Shown here in pieces: positions 1-5,698 of a stretch of 8,037 nucleotides of DNA; position 1 is the first letter of the stretch, and each line of letters opens with the position of its first letter. The DNA is taken from the NCBI GenBank assembly GCA_025360565.1, contig JANYBY010000245.1:1-8037 (forward strand), read 5' to 3'. Origin of the DNA: Bacteroidota bacterium. Its GTDB lineage: Bacteria; Bacteroidota; Bacteroidia; B-17B0; Aurantibacillaceae. The translations under genes were made by a program, and so were the position numbers. A model generated the notes under the pieces. That model was not told the origin of the DNA, ran no database searches, and worked only from the letters and a program-made list of their open reading frames with translations.

Positions 1-1375
1 CCCAAGCATAAGCTAAGGCAGCAGGGTTGGTACTTGCAGTCATAATTGCGGTAGCATTTTGACAAATATTATTTGGTAAAGTAACAGTTACAGGCGATGT
101 TGCCACAACCGATACGTTTACAACAGCTGAACTTGTACAAACAAATGTTACACCCGGAGAAGCAAACGTTGCAACAACGCTATAGTCACCTGCAACAGGA
201 GGCATAACATTCGGGATCATTGGGTTTTGTAAAGTAGATGTAAATGCTGCAGGGCCTGTCCAGCTATAGGATAGCGGCGGAACAGCATTAACAGCGGTTA
301 AACTTAAAGTTGAAGCCTGACACAAAGTAAATTGTGACGTAACTGATGTTTGATTAACAGGAACAACAAATGCGGAGGTGGTAGCAACTCCTGAACAAGA
401 GCCCCCGTTAGAGAAACTGTTGGTAGCGGTAATTGTATATACACCTGTATTTGAAGGTTGCGCATTAGCGATTAAAGGATTTTGAACACCTGAAGTATAA
501 GAGCCCGGGCCCGCCCATCCGTATGCAACCGAAGTACCGCCGGGTACAGCAGGAGTCATAAGACTTAAACCTGCACCTTGGCAAATTGGTCCGCTGTTTG
601 TAGCGGTAACCGTTGGATTAGGGTTTACAATCACTAGCACAGTTTGTGTACCATTACAAGGGTAAGTACTTGTTCCAACAGCAGTATAAATTGTAGTTGC
701 AGTAGGAGAAACAACAATGTTTGCACCTAATATTCCGCCTGGATTCCACGAGTAGGTTCCGCCTGCTCCGGCACCAGTTGCGGATAAACTTGTAGTTTGA
801 CCAACACAAATTACAGATGAAGTAGCACCTGCAACGATTGTAGGAGTAGGGCAGCAAGTTTGATAAGTTAAGGTAATTACAGCGTTGTTAACACATAAGT
901 TACCTGTGTTAATTAATTGAATTTGGTTTACACCGCCGTAAATAAATGAAGGGATACCATTTGGGCAAGGAAAGCTAGCGCAAAACGTTTGAGGCCAACA
1001 AGCACCACACTGACAATTGGTGCCAGGAGGAGTTGGAATACATTGAATAGGAACACCATTCATTGTAACACATAAATTGGTTAAACCGCAGTCAACCTTA
1101 TTAACAGTAACACAAACGCCTGTAACAACCATACCCGGAGGCATAACAGGAGCTGCAAAGGTTCTGATACCTAGGTTCCAGTTAGGGCTTCCTGATCCTT
1201 GAGCACAAGCGTAATTACCTGTAGTAGGGCCACAAATGTTACACCAGCCGCTTGTCCAGGTTACTGTATTAGTTATTACTACCACCTGCGCTTTGGCAGA
1301 TGAAAATATAAATAAGCAAGAAACAAATATTATAATATTTTTAAATGCTTTCATGGTTAATAATTGAGTTTTCAT
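1..1375 (-). CDS. Secreted Cys-rich Ig/PKD-like repeat surface protein (3' end outside window)
   Basis: The reading frame is open from the start to the left edge (458 codons), so the C-terminus is missing. The N-terminus is a signal peptide (hydrophobic core IIIFVSCLFIF, then SSAKA|Q). Residues about 30-175 form a Cys-rich region with 15 cysteines, probably a disulfide-bonded beta-sandwich. Ig/PKD-like repeats of 75-87 residues follow. Each has an [I/L]C-x-[G/A/N] signature, at Cys 190, 265, 352 and 438, and most have a Y-[S/G/A]-W core. Such tandem repeats are typical of large Bacteroidota adhesins or matrix proteins, often exported by the type IX system through a C-terminal signal not visible here. 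Surface attachment is inference. There are two in-frame starts: 1375 (chosen because AT-rich sequence precedes it and it lies 5 nt after the upstream stop) and 1354 (gives a shorter, equally good signal peptide). It is probably co-transcribed with the upstream small secreted protein. Confidence 0.85.
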   Translation of the reverse strand, partial: MKTQLLTMKAFKNIIIFVSCLFIFSSAKAQVVVITNTVTWTSGWCNICGPTTGNYACAQGSGSPNWNLGIRTFAAPVMPPGMVVTGVCVTVNKVDCGLTNLCVTMNGVPIQCIPTPPGTNCQCGACWPQTFCASFPCPNGIPSFIYGGVNQIQLINTGNLCVNNAVITLTYQTCCPTPTIVAGATSSVICVGQTTSLSATGAGAGGTYSWNPGGILGANIVVSPTATTIYTAVGTSTYPCNGTQTVLVIVNPNPTVTATNSGPICQGAGLSLMTPAVPGGTSVAYGWAGPGSYTSGVQNPLIANAQPSNTGVYTITATNSFSNGGSCSGVATTSAFVVPVNQTSVTSQFTLCQASTLSLTAVNAVPPLSYSWTGPAAFTSTLQNPMIPNVMPPVAGDYSVVATFASPGVTFVCTSSAVVNVSVVATSPVTVTLPNNICQNATAIMTASTNPAALAYAW

Positions 1376-1380
1376 AAATA

Positions 1381-1851
1381 TTATTTTGTTTGAGCTTGAG
1401 TTAATTTAAATGTTGCTAAACCTGACACCGAAAATGGACCAAAGTCTTGTGGATTATTGATGACAGTATTAACGCCAACTTTTAATTTATCTAAACCATT
1501 GCATTGTCCTACAACAGTATTACCCGGCTCAAGATATAATGATTTTGGTGTTTGAACGTTAGAATATACCCAGCCGCTTGGTGTTTTAATGGCATCTTTC
1601 CATTCAACACGTACTTTGTAATTATTTTTATTTACAAATTTGATCAAAACCACATCCTGATTTCCACAGGTAGTTCTCATCGAATAGGCTTCTACACCTT
1701 CTACCTCGGTTAAACCATCTGCTCTTAAAACCGCATCTTGCCAAGGATTAGCAACTGCAGCTGCAACGGGACCACCCGCTACCACATTTATTTGTGCTTT
1801 AAAAGTGAAAGCCGAAATTGTTAAGGCCAGTATTAGTGTTAATTTTTTCAT
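1381..1851 (-). CDS. Small secreted protein of unknown function
   Basis: This is a complete 156-residue protein. It has a clear signal peptide (charged MKK, hydrophobic LTLILALTISAF, cleavage likely after TFKA before Q20), so the mature part is about 137 residues and exported. Only two cysteines remain in the mature chain (C62 in TTCGNQ and C117 in GQCNG), so one disulfide is likely. The alternating pattern VVLIKFVNKNNYKVRVEW followed by a Pro/Gly-rich stretch suggests a small beta-sandwich. I recognise no family and assign no function. The gene directly precedes the Cys-rich repeat protein with a 5-nt gap (26 nt if the later start is used), so the two are probably one transcript and may act together at the cell surface. 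The start is supported by a TAnnTTTG promoter box about 23 nt upstream and by the N-terminal signal peptide. Confidence 0.85.
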   Translation of the reverse strand: MKKLTLILALTISAFTFKAQINVVAGGPVAAAVANPWQDAVLRADGLTEVEGVEAYSMRTTCGNQDVVLIKFVNKNNYKVRVEWKDAIKTPSGWVYSNVQTPKSLYLEPGNTVVGQCNGLDKLKVGVNTVINNPQDFGPFSVSGLATFKLTQAQTK

Positions 1852-1873
1852 ATTGTTAGAGTTTGATGCGTTA

Positions 1874-1905
1874 CAAATTTAAGAACATAGTTAGATTAAA
1901 CGAAA
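1874..1905 (-). promoter_or_regulatory. Bacteroidota-type promoter of the secreted-protein pair
   Basis: Read on the minus strand, TAAATTTG (1881 to 1874) matches the Bacteroidota -7 consensus TAnnTTTG exactly. The -33 element would be TTTCG at 1905-1901, a weak match to TTTG, separated by 19 bp. Transcription would begin about 15-20 nt before the ATG at 1851. The box is seen directly. Its use as a promoter is inference. Confidence 0.45.
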
Positions 1906-1970
1906 TTATTGGATAGGTACATAGGATAGCTCAGTAACCAAAAGTAGTATTTTACCCAAAATAAACCTTT

Positions 1971-2002
1971 TTTACTTACTAAATAAGTTTAGTTTAAGTA
2001 AA
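1971..2002 (-). terminator. Hairpin downstream of nadB, possible transcript 3' end
   Basis: The outer arms TTTACTT (1971-1977) and AAGTAAA (1996-2002) pair perfectly. The inner arms ACTAAA (1978-1983) and TTTAGT (1988-1993) also pair. This gives a 13-bp stem with a 2-nt bulge and the 4-nt loop TAAG. The stem is AT-rich, and neither strand shows a T-run after it (the nadB transcript continues with A residues), so it is not a classical intrinsic terminator. It lies 59 nt after the nadB stop. It may mark or protect the mRNA end. Confidence 0.35.
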
Positions 2003-2060
2003 GAACTAGTAAAAACAAGTGTTTATATTATAAAAACAAACGTTAAAATTTTTAGAAAAA

Positions 2061-3626
2061 TTAATTGACTTTTTTATAATTTACGAGATAATGCAAACCC
2101 ACACTTTCTTTTCGTTTTTTGGCGTGCTTAATTATTAAATAACCAATACAAATTAGATTCCTTAATTCGCATAATTTTTGCGTGATCACTTTTTCACCGT
2201 AAAGTTTTTCATTTTCAACGAATAAGATCTCGAGCCGGTCAAACGCGCGTTTTAGGCGTAATTCGCTGCGCACAATACCAACATAATTACTCATTATTTG
2301 CTGCACTTCTTTTTGCGATTGGGTTATTAAGATCATCTCTTCCGTTTGTTCAGTACCTTCGGCGTTCCAATCCGGAATATTTTTTTCAAGATCAATTTTT
2401 TGCATCATCAAACTTGCTTTTTCAAACGCGCGATGGGCAAACACCAAAGCCTCCAGCAACGAATTACTTGCCAAACGATTTGCCCCGTGAAGCCCTGTAC
2501 ACGCGCATTCGCCGATGGCAAATAAATTAACGATGGTTGATTGAGCATGTTCGTTCACAACAATTCCACCGCATAAATAATGTTGCGCCGGAATAACGGG
2601 AATCATTTTAATAAAAGGGTCAATTCCCAATGACATGCATTTATTGTAAATATTCGGGAAGTGTTCAATAAAACCTTTTCGATCCAAATGCCGGCAATCC
2701 AACAAAACATAATCATCCCCACGCGTTTTCATTTCGTTATCAATGGCGCGCGCTACAATATCCCTCGGGGCAAGCGACCCGCGGGTATCGTATTTTTGCA
2801 TAAATTCTTTCCCGTCAAGTGTTTTTAAAATTCCGCCAAAACCGCGAATGGCTTCTGTAATTAAAAAACTGGGATTTTCTCCAATATTGTATAAAGAAGT
2901 AGGATGAAATTGTACAAATTCCATATCCCTTACATGGCCTTTTGCCCGGTAAACCATGGCAATACCATCTCCTGTAGCAATTACGGGATTTGTTGTAGTA
3001 GCGTAAACATGGCCGGCACCACCGGTTGCCATAACGGTTACCTTAGACAAAACAGTATCAATAACCCCGTTCTTTGTATTTAGTACATAAGCGCCGTAAC
3101 AGGTAATATCGGGCGTTTTAGAAGTAACTATTTTACCCAAATGATGTTGGGTAATAATATCAATGGCATAATAATGATCGTAAACCGTAATGTTTTTGTT
3201 GTTACGAATTTGTTTTAAAAGGGCGCGTTCAATTTCGAGTCCGGTTACATCTTTGTAATGTAAAATTCTGTTTTCGGTATGTCCGCCTTCTTTGGCCAGA
3301 TCATAATCACCATTTTCTTTTTTATCGAACTTTGTACCAAGCTCAATTAATTCTCTCACTCTTTCGGGCCCCTCAGAAACAACCATGCGCACAATTTTTT
3401 CATCGCATAAGCCTGCACCCGCGTTTAAGGTATCGGCAACATGTTTCTCAATACTGTCGGTATCATTCCACACCGCGGCAATACCACCCTGCGCGTACTT
3501 TGTATTGCTCTCTTCTTCGTTGCTTTTTGTAATTAAAATTACATGGCCTTTGTTAGCCGCTTTTAACGCAAAACTTAATCCGGCAATTCCCGAACCAATA
3601 ATTAAAAAATCGGTTTTTATCTGCAT
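2061..3626 (-). CDS. nadB: L-aspartate oxidase
   Basis: This flavoenzyme oxidises L-aspartate to iminoaspartate, which NadA condenses with dihydroxyacetone phosphate to quinolinate (de novo NAD synthesis, cytoplasm). It is 521 residues long, close to the usual 520-540. An FAD-binding Rossmann motif G11-S-G-I-A-G-L-S opens the protein. NTKYAQGGIAAV (41-52) and GGHTENRIL (114-122) are typical of NadB. The succinate dehydrogenase/fumarate reductase-like active site is intact: H241 in FHPTSL, R288 in APRDIVARAI, and H349 in IPAQHYLCGG. These correspond to the E. coli NadB residues I recall as H244, R290 and H351. GECACTGLHGANRLASNSLLE (372-392) is the C-terminal FAD-contact block. The tail ends in RKESVGLHY with a divergent, short end in place of the common DYP. 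nadA and nadC are not adjacent. It is transcribed divergently from the Nfu gene. The initial Met sits directly before the FAD fold, so the start is secure. Confidence 0.97.
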   Translation of the reverse strand: MQIKTDFLIIGSGIAGLSFALKAANKGHVILITKSNEEESNTKYAQGGIAAVWNDTDSIEKHVADTLNAGAGLCDEKIVRMVVSEGPERVRELIELGTKFDKKENGDYDLAKEGGHTENRILHYKDVTGLEIERALLKQIRNNKNITVYDHYYAIDIITQHHLGKIVTSKTPDITCYGAYVLNTKNGVIDTVLSKVTVMATGGAGHVYATTTNPVIATGDGIAMVYRAKGHVRDMEFVQFHPTSLYNIGENPSFLITEAIRGFGGILKTLDGKEFMQKYDTRGSLAPRDIVARAIDNEMKTRGDDYVLLDCRHLDRKGFIEHFPNIYNKCMSLGIDPFIKMIPVIPAQHYLCGGIVVNEHAQSTIVNLFAIGECACTGLHGANRLASNSLLEALVFAHRAFEKASLMMQKIDLEKNIPDWNAEGTEQTEEMILITQSQKEVQQIMSNYVGIVRSELRLKRAFDRLEILFVENEKLYGEKVITQKLCELRNLICIGYLIIKHAKKRKESVGLHYLVNYKKVN

Positions 3627-3654
3627 GTAAAAATGTAAAAGTAAATAAAATAGA

Positions 3655-3674
3655 ACACCAAAATGCGATGGTGT
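3655..3674. promoter_or_regulatory. Palindrome ACACCA-N8-TGGTGT in the nadB leader
   Basis: ACACCA (3655-3660) and TGGTGT (3669-3674) are perfect inverted repeats separated by 8 nt. GA at 3653-3654 and TC at 3676-3677 can extend the pairing past one bulged A. It lies 29-48 nt before the nadB ATG. It could be an operator for an NAD-responsive repressor or an RNA hairpin. The regulator is unknown and this role is inference. Confidence 0.3.
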
Positions 3675-3710
3675 ATCAGTTTGAAATTAAAAAGTTGATG
3701 CAGCCGATAT

Positions 3711-3845
3711 TTTGCGCCAGGGATGGAGCGGCCTGTCTGAGCTCTTTTGCCCGCCAGGCCGTAAATTCAAGAAGCGGTGCAAAAAGCGAGTAGCAACAGC
3801 CCGGTGCCGCTCACCAAATATAAAGGAAAGCGGCAGGCGCCCAAA
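3711..3845. ncRNA. GC-rich foldable intergenic element, possible ncRNA or interspersed repeat
   Basis: By my count the segment has 77 G/C in 135 nt (57%), much richer than its AT-rich flanks. Three helices can be drawn. A closing helix pairs GCGCC (3714-3718) with GGCGC (3836-3840), continued by TTT and AAA after a 2-nt bulge. A 7-bp hairpin pairs CGGCCTG (3729-3735) with CAGGCCG (3755-3761). A third stem pairs AGCGGTGC (3773-3780) with GTGCCGCT (3804-3811), with two G-U pairs. Together they form a closed multi-branched fold. Neither strand carries a plausible ORF with a start. The strand is undetermined. From memory, GC-rich intergenic elements with a GCCAGGGATGGAGCGG-like core occur in many Bacteroidota genomes, but I cannot verify this here. 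Confidence 0.45.
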
Positions 3846-3895
3846 TTCAAACTTAGACTTTACCCAAATTGCCGTTTATGATTTGTAATAGAAAA

Positions 3896-3925
3896 TTGAT
3901 TTAAGGTATTTAGTTTGTATTTTTG
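3896..3925 (+). promoter_or_regulatory. Bacteroidota-type promoter of the Nfu gene
   Basis: TATTTTTG (3918-3925) matches the -7 consensus TAnnTTTG exactly. TTG at 3896-3898 lies 19 bp upstream as the -33 element. The ATG at 3937 is only 11 nt past the box, so the mRNA leader would be just a few nucleotides. The match is seen directly. The start point of transcription is inferred. Confidence 0.55.
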
Positions 3926-3936
3926 CGGAATAGTTT

Positions 3937-4560
3937 ATGAACCTTCAAGATATTCCATATATAATTTATGCCGAAGAAACGCCTAACCCCGCGAGTATAA
4001 AATTTGTTGCGAATAAATTATTAATGGTTAGCGGCGCATCAGCCGATTACGAATCTTCTGCACTTGCAAAAGACGCGCCAATGGTTATGGAATTATTTAA
4101 ATTCCCCTTTGTAAAACGAATTTTTGTGGCTTCAAATTTTATTTCGGTAACAAAAAATGACGCTGTGGAATGGGAAGAGATCCGCGACGAATTGCGTTTA
4201 TTTATAACTGATTATTTAAATAAAGGAAAAGCGATCATAAATAAATTGCCGCAAAAACAAGTGGCAAAAGATTCGGGGTTTAAAGAAACAATAAGCGTTA
4301 ACACACAGCACAATTCGCCAGCGAATGAAGTTGAAAATAAAATTATTGAAGTGCTGGAGCAATATATTCGCCCGGCAGTAGAATCGGACGGCGGAATGAT
4401 AACATTTAAAGATCTGAAAGACGGCATTGTAACCGTGCAGTTGCGTGGAAGCTGCAGTGGATGCCCAAGCAGCAGCATGACATTGAAAGCCGGAATTGAA
4501 GCTTTATTAAAAAGATTGTTGCCAAACGATGTTAAAGAAGTAGTAAGCGAAGCTTTATAA
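3937..4560 (+). CDS. Nfu-type iron-sulfur cluster carrier protein (Nfu_N plus NifU C-terminal domain)
   Basis: This is a 207-residue cytoplasmic protein with the two-domain layout of Nfu scaffold/carrier proteins. Residues 9-100 are the Nfu_N domain: ETPNPASIKF (14-23), then F-K-F-P-F-V-K-R-I-F and N-F-I-S-V-T-K, the usual hallmarks. A polar linker (101-130) leads to the NifU-like domain (131-207), with RPAVESDGG (145-153) and the cluster-binding motif C173-S-G-C176. The two cysteines bind a 4Fe-4S cluster at the interface of a dimer, and such proteins hand clusters to apo-enzymes. Length and domain order are normal. No suf or isc genes are visible nearby. It is divergent from nadB, whose partner NadA needs a 4Fe-4S cluster. 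It is followed after 90 nt, across a long inverted repeat, by a deaminase gene. Starting at 3937 keeps the whole Nfu_N domain and fits the promoter. Confidence 0.95.
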   Translation: MNLQDIPYIIYAEETPNPASIKFVANKLLMVSGASADYESSALAKDAPMVMELFKFPFVKRIFVASNFISVTKNDAVEWEEIRDELRLFITDYLNKGKAIINKLPQKQVAKDSGFKETISVNTQHNSPANEVENKIIEVLEQYIRPAVESDGGMITFKDLKDGIVTVQLRGSCSGCPSSSMTLKAGIEALLKRLLPNDVKEVVSEAL

Positions 4561-4576
4561 TAATTATTGAATTGTT

Positions 4577-4639
4577 GAGTTGTAGAATTTTAGAGTGAAA
4601 AAATAACAACGGATGCAAAATTCTAAAATTCAACAACTC
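4577..4639. repeat. Long imperfect inverted repeat between the Nfu gene and the deaminase gene
   Basis: GAGTTGTAGAATTTTAGA (4577-4594) and TCTAAAATTCAACAACTC (4622-4639) are inverse complements with one A/A mismatch, giving an 18-position stem with 17 pairs and a 27-nt loop. No T-run follows, so it is not a classical terminator. TCTAAAATT recurs at 4638-4646, 16 bp after the copy at 4622-4630, suggesting slippage or repeat origin. It fills most of the 90-nt gap. A role in mRNA processing or partial termination is only a guess. Confidence 0.6.
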
Positions 4640-4650
4640 TAAAATTTAAT

Positions 4651-5112
4651 ATGGAAAAACCATCATTTGATTCAATTTACATGGAGCTGGCTCAAAAGTT
4701 GGCGCAGCGGTCGCATTGTGTTAGGGCGCATGTTGGGGCGGTACTTACAAAGGATACACGGATCATTTCTCTGGGTTATAATGGCCCACCATCGGGCACA
4801 CATAATTGCGATCTGGAATGGCCCGGCGTAGGTTGCGCTAAAGACAGTAAAGGCAGCTGCTCATTAGCATTGCACGCCGAACAAAATGCTATTTTATACG
4901 CGGCAAAAAACGGTGTTAGTATGCAAGGTGCCACGCTTTATGTTACCCTCTCGCCATGCATTGCCTGCGCAAGAGTTATTTTTACAACAGGCATTAAAAA
5001 AGTTTTTTTTAAAGATAGTTATGCCAATTTTAAAAGCTTACCAACCGATGAGGGTGTTGATTTCTTAAAACGCTTTGGCGTTGAAGTTATTCAGTACAAA
5101 AATGAAATTTAA
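4651..5112 (+). CDS. Deoxycytidylate (dCMP) deaminase-family protein
   Basis: This is a 153-residue member of the zinc-dependent cytidine/deoxycytidylate deaminase family. The catalytic motif H75-A-E77 (in LHAEQNAI) supplies a zinc ligand and the proton-shuttling glutamate. P102-C103-IA-C106-A supplies the other two zinc ligands. The N-terminal block SHCVRAHVGAVL and the GYNGPPSGTHNC block (42-53) are typical of dCMP deaminases (ComEB type), which convert dCMP to dUMP for dTTP synthesis in the cytoplasm. Extra cysteines C23, C53, C62 and C70 might form a second, structural zinc site, as in some dCMP deaminases. Length is normal. The start follows the inverted repeat closely. The 3' end overlaps the start of the next gene by 11 nt, which implies co-transcription and coupled translation. 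Substrate (dCMP rather than another cytosine compound) is inferred from the family. Confidence 0.93.
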   Translation: MEKPSFDSIYMELAQKLAQRSHCVRAHVGAVLTKDTRIISLGYNGPPSGTHNCDLEWPGVGCAKDSKGSCSLALHAEQNAILYAAKNGVSMQGATLYVTLSPCIACARVIFTTGIKKVFFKDSYANFKSLPTDEGVDFLKRFGVEVIQYKNEI

Positions 5113-5428
5113 ACGGTTAATATATTTTATTTTACTTTTAAATTTTGTAACACCTGTTATTGCTCAGGATAATAAAAAAGGTACCGGCCCCAAAGAGCAA
5201 TCTGTAAAATCCGAACGAAAAGTTAGAAAAGAATTACGTCGCGAAGCAAAAGAAAGAAGACGAAAAGAACGCGCGGAAAAAAAGGCGGTCAAAGCGTATC
5301 ACAAAAGATTGCAAACAAAAAAAGTTCGTAAACGTATGAAGCGCAGCAAAAATACCGCGAAGCTGAATAATGAGAACAGGCGCGAAGGTTTTTTTAGGAG
5401 AATGTTTAAAAAGAAGAAAAAAGTTTAA
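5102..5428 (+). CDS. Small, highly basic secreted protein of unknown function
   Basis: This 108-residue protein starts at the ATG at 5102, which lies inside the end of the deaminase gene (11-nt overlap). A longer in-frame start at 5075 would put nine residues before the signal peptide and deepen the overlap, so I rejected it. MKFKR plus LIYFILLLNFVTPVIA|Q is a good signal peptide (about 21 residues). The mature part is extremely rich in Lys and Arg (for example RKELRREAKERRRKERAEKK at 42-61, and it ends FKKKKKV), with few hydrophobic residues. This suggests a charged helix or coiled coil. The segment AVKAYHKRLQTKKVRKRMKRSK (62-83) resembles small conserved exported proteins I recall in Bacteroidota, but I cannot name a family. 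It could bind acidic polymers such as LPS, nucleic acid or peptidoglycan; that is inference. No terminator is obvious after it. Confidence 0.8.
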   Translation: MKFKRLIYFILLLNFVTPVIAQDNKKGTGPKEQSVKSERKVRKELRREAKERRRKERAEKKAVKAYHKRLQTKKVRKRMKRSKNTAKLNNENRREGFFRRMFKKKKKV

Positions 5429-5470
5429 CCCTATCTTTAATTTTCCGCCTTTCCCCATTTATCGCCCAAA

Positions 5471-5502
5471 AACTACCACTTATATAAATTCAACTACCAC
5501 TT
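5471..5502. repeat. 11-nt direct repeat AACTACCACTT at 21-bp spacing
   Basis: AACTACCACTT occurs at 5471-5481 and again at 5492-5502. The start-to-start distance is 21 bp, two turns of B-DNA, so both copies face the same side of the helix. This is the usual geometry for a dimeric regulator binding direct repeats, such as LytTR-family regulators. It lies about 150 bp before the possible promoter of the receptor gene and 43 nt after the basic-protein gene. The regulator and target are unknown. Confidence 0.4.
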
Positions 5503-5627
5503 TTTAAATTGTTAATTTTATTTAAAACTCTTCAACGTAATATTGTAGTAGCAATTGGATGTTAATTTATCCTTAAAACAATAAAGTGCTGAAAACCATG
5601 TCAATAAGAAATAACACATATTTTTAC

Positions 5628-5658
5628 TTGCAATATAAGGTTAGCTTTAATATTTTTA
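5628..5658 (+). promoter_or_regulatory. Possible promoter of the TonB-dependent receptor gene
   Basis: TTG (5628-5630) and TATTTTTA (5651-5658) are separated by 20 bp. The second box matches TAnnTTTG except for its last base. It would give a leader of about 35 nt before the ATG at 5699. The surrounding DNA is very AT-rich, so chance matches are likely. Confidence 0.25.
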
Positions 5659-5698
5659 AGGTCTTTATATAAAATAGAATTTAAGGTAATTTAACAAT

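Larger units (their letters stand above)
3627..3936. other. Divergent intergenic region between nadB and the Nfu gene
   Basis: This 310-nt region contains no convincing gene. From left to right it holds an AT-rich nadB leader with a small palindrome (3655-3674), a GC-rich element able to fold (3711-3845), and an AT-rich stretch with the promoter of the Nfu gene (3896-3925). I found no good TAnnTTTG box for nadB. The nearest match, TACATTTT at 3637-3630 on the minus strand, would give an almost leaderless mRNA. Confidence 0.7.

Noticed and set aside
654..857. Minus-strand 67-residue ORF rich in Cys, Tyr and Arg
   Set aside because: It lies inside the large repeat protein in another frame of the same strand, and its composition (CNLCWSNYK and similar) is that of a shadow frame.
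1..900. Repeated pattern in the left part as a CRISPR or DNA tandem repeat
   Set aside because: The periodicity is at protein level (75-87-residue Ig/PKD-like repeats). The nucleotide sequences of the copies are clearly different.
2047..2062. AATTTTT / AAAAATT inverted repeat at the nadB stop as a terminator
   Set aside because: It is purely AT with almost no loop, and chance occurrence is likely in such AT-rich DNA.
3332..3630. Two plus-strand ORFs opposite the nadB N-terminus
   Set aside because: They are antisense to strongly conserved nadB codons and have no recognisable motif.
4212..4478. Minus-strand 88-residue ORF
   Set aside because: It is antisense to the NifU-like domain of the Nfu gene, whose motifs are unmistakable.
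4886..5068. Plus-strand 60-residue ORF inside the deaminase gene
   Set aside because: It overlaps the zinc-binding motifs of the real gene in another frame.
5075..5101. Longer start for the basic secreted protein
   Set aside because: It would place nine residues before an already complete signal peptide and increase the overlap with the deaminase gene.
5234..5458. Minus-strand 74-residue ORF with many Phe residues
   Set aside because: It is the complement of the Lys-rich (AAA) codons of the basic secreted protein, which naturally read as Phe.
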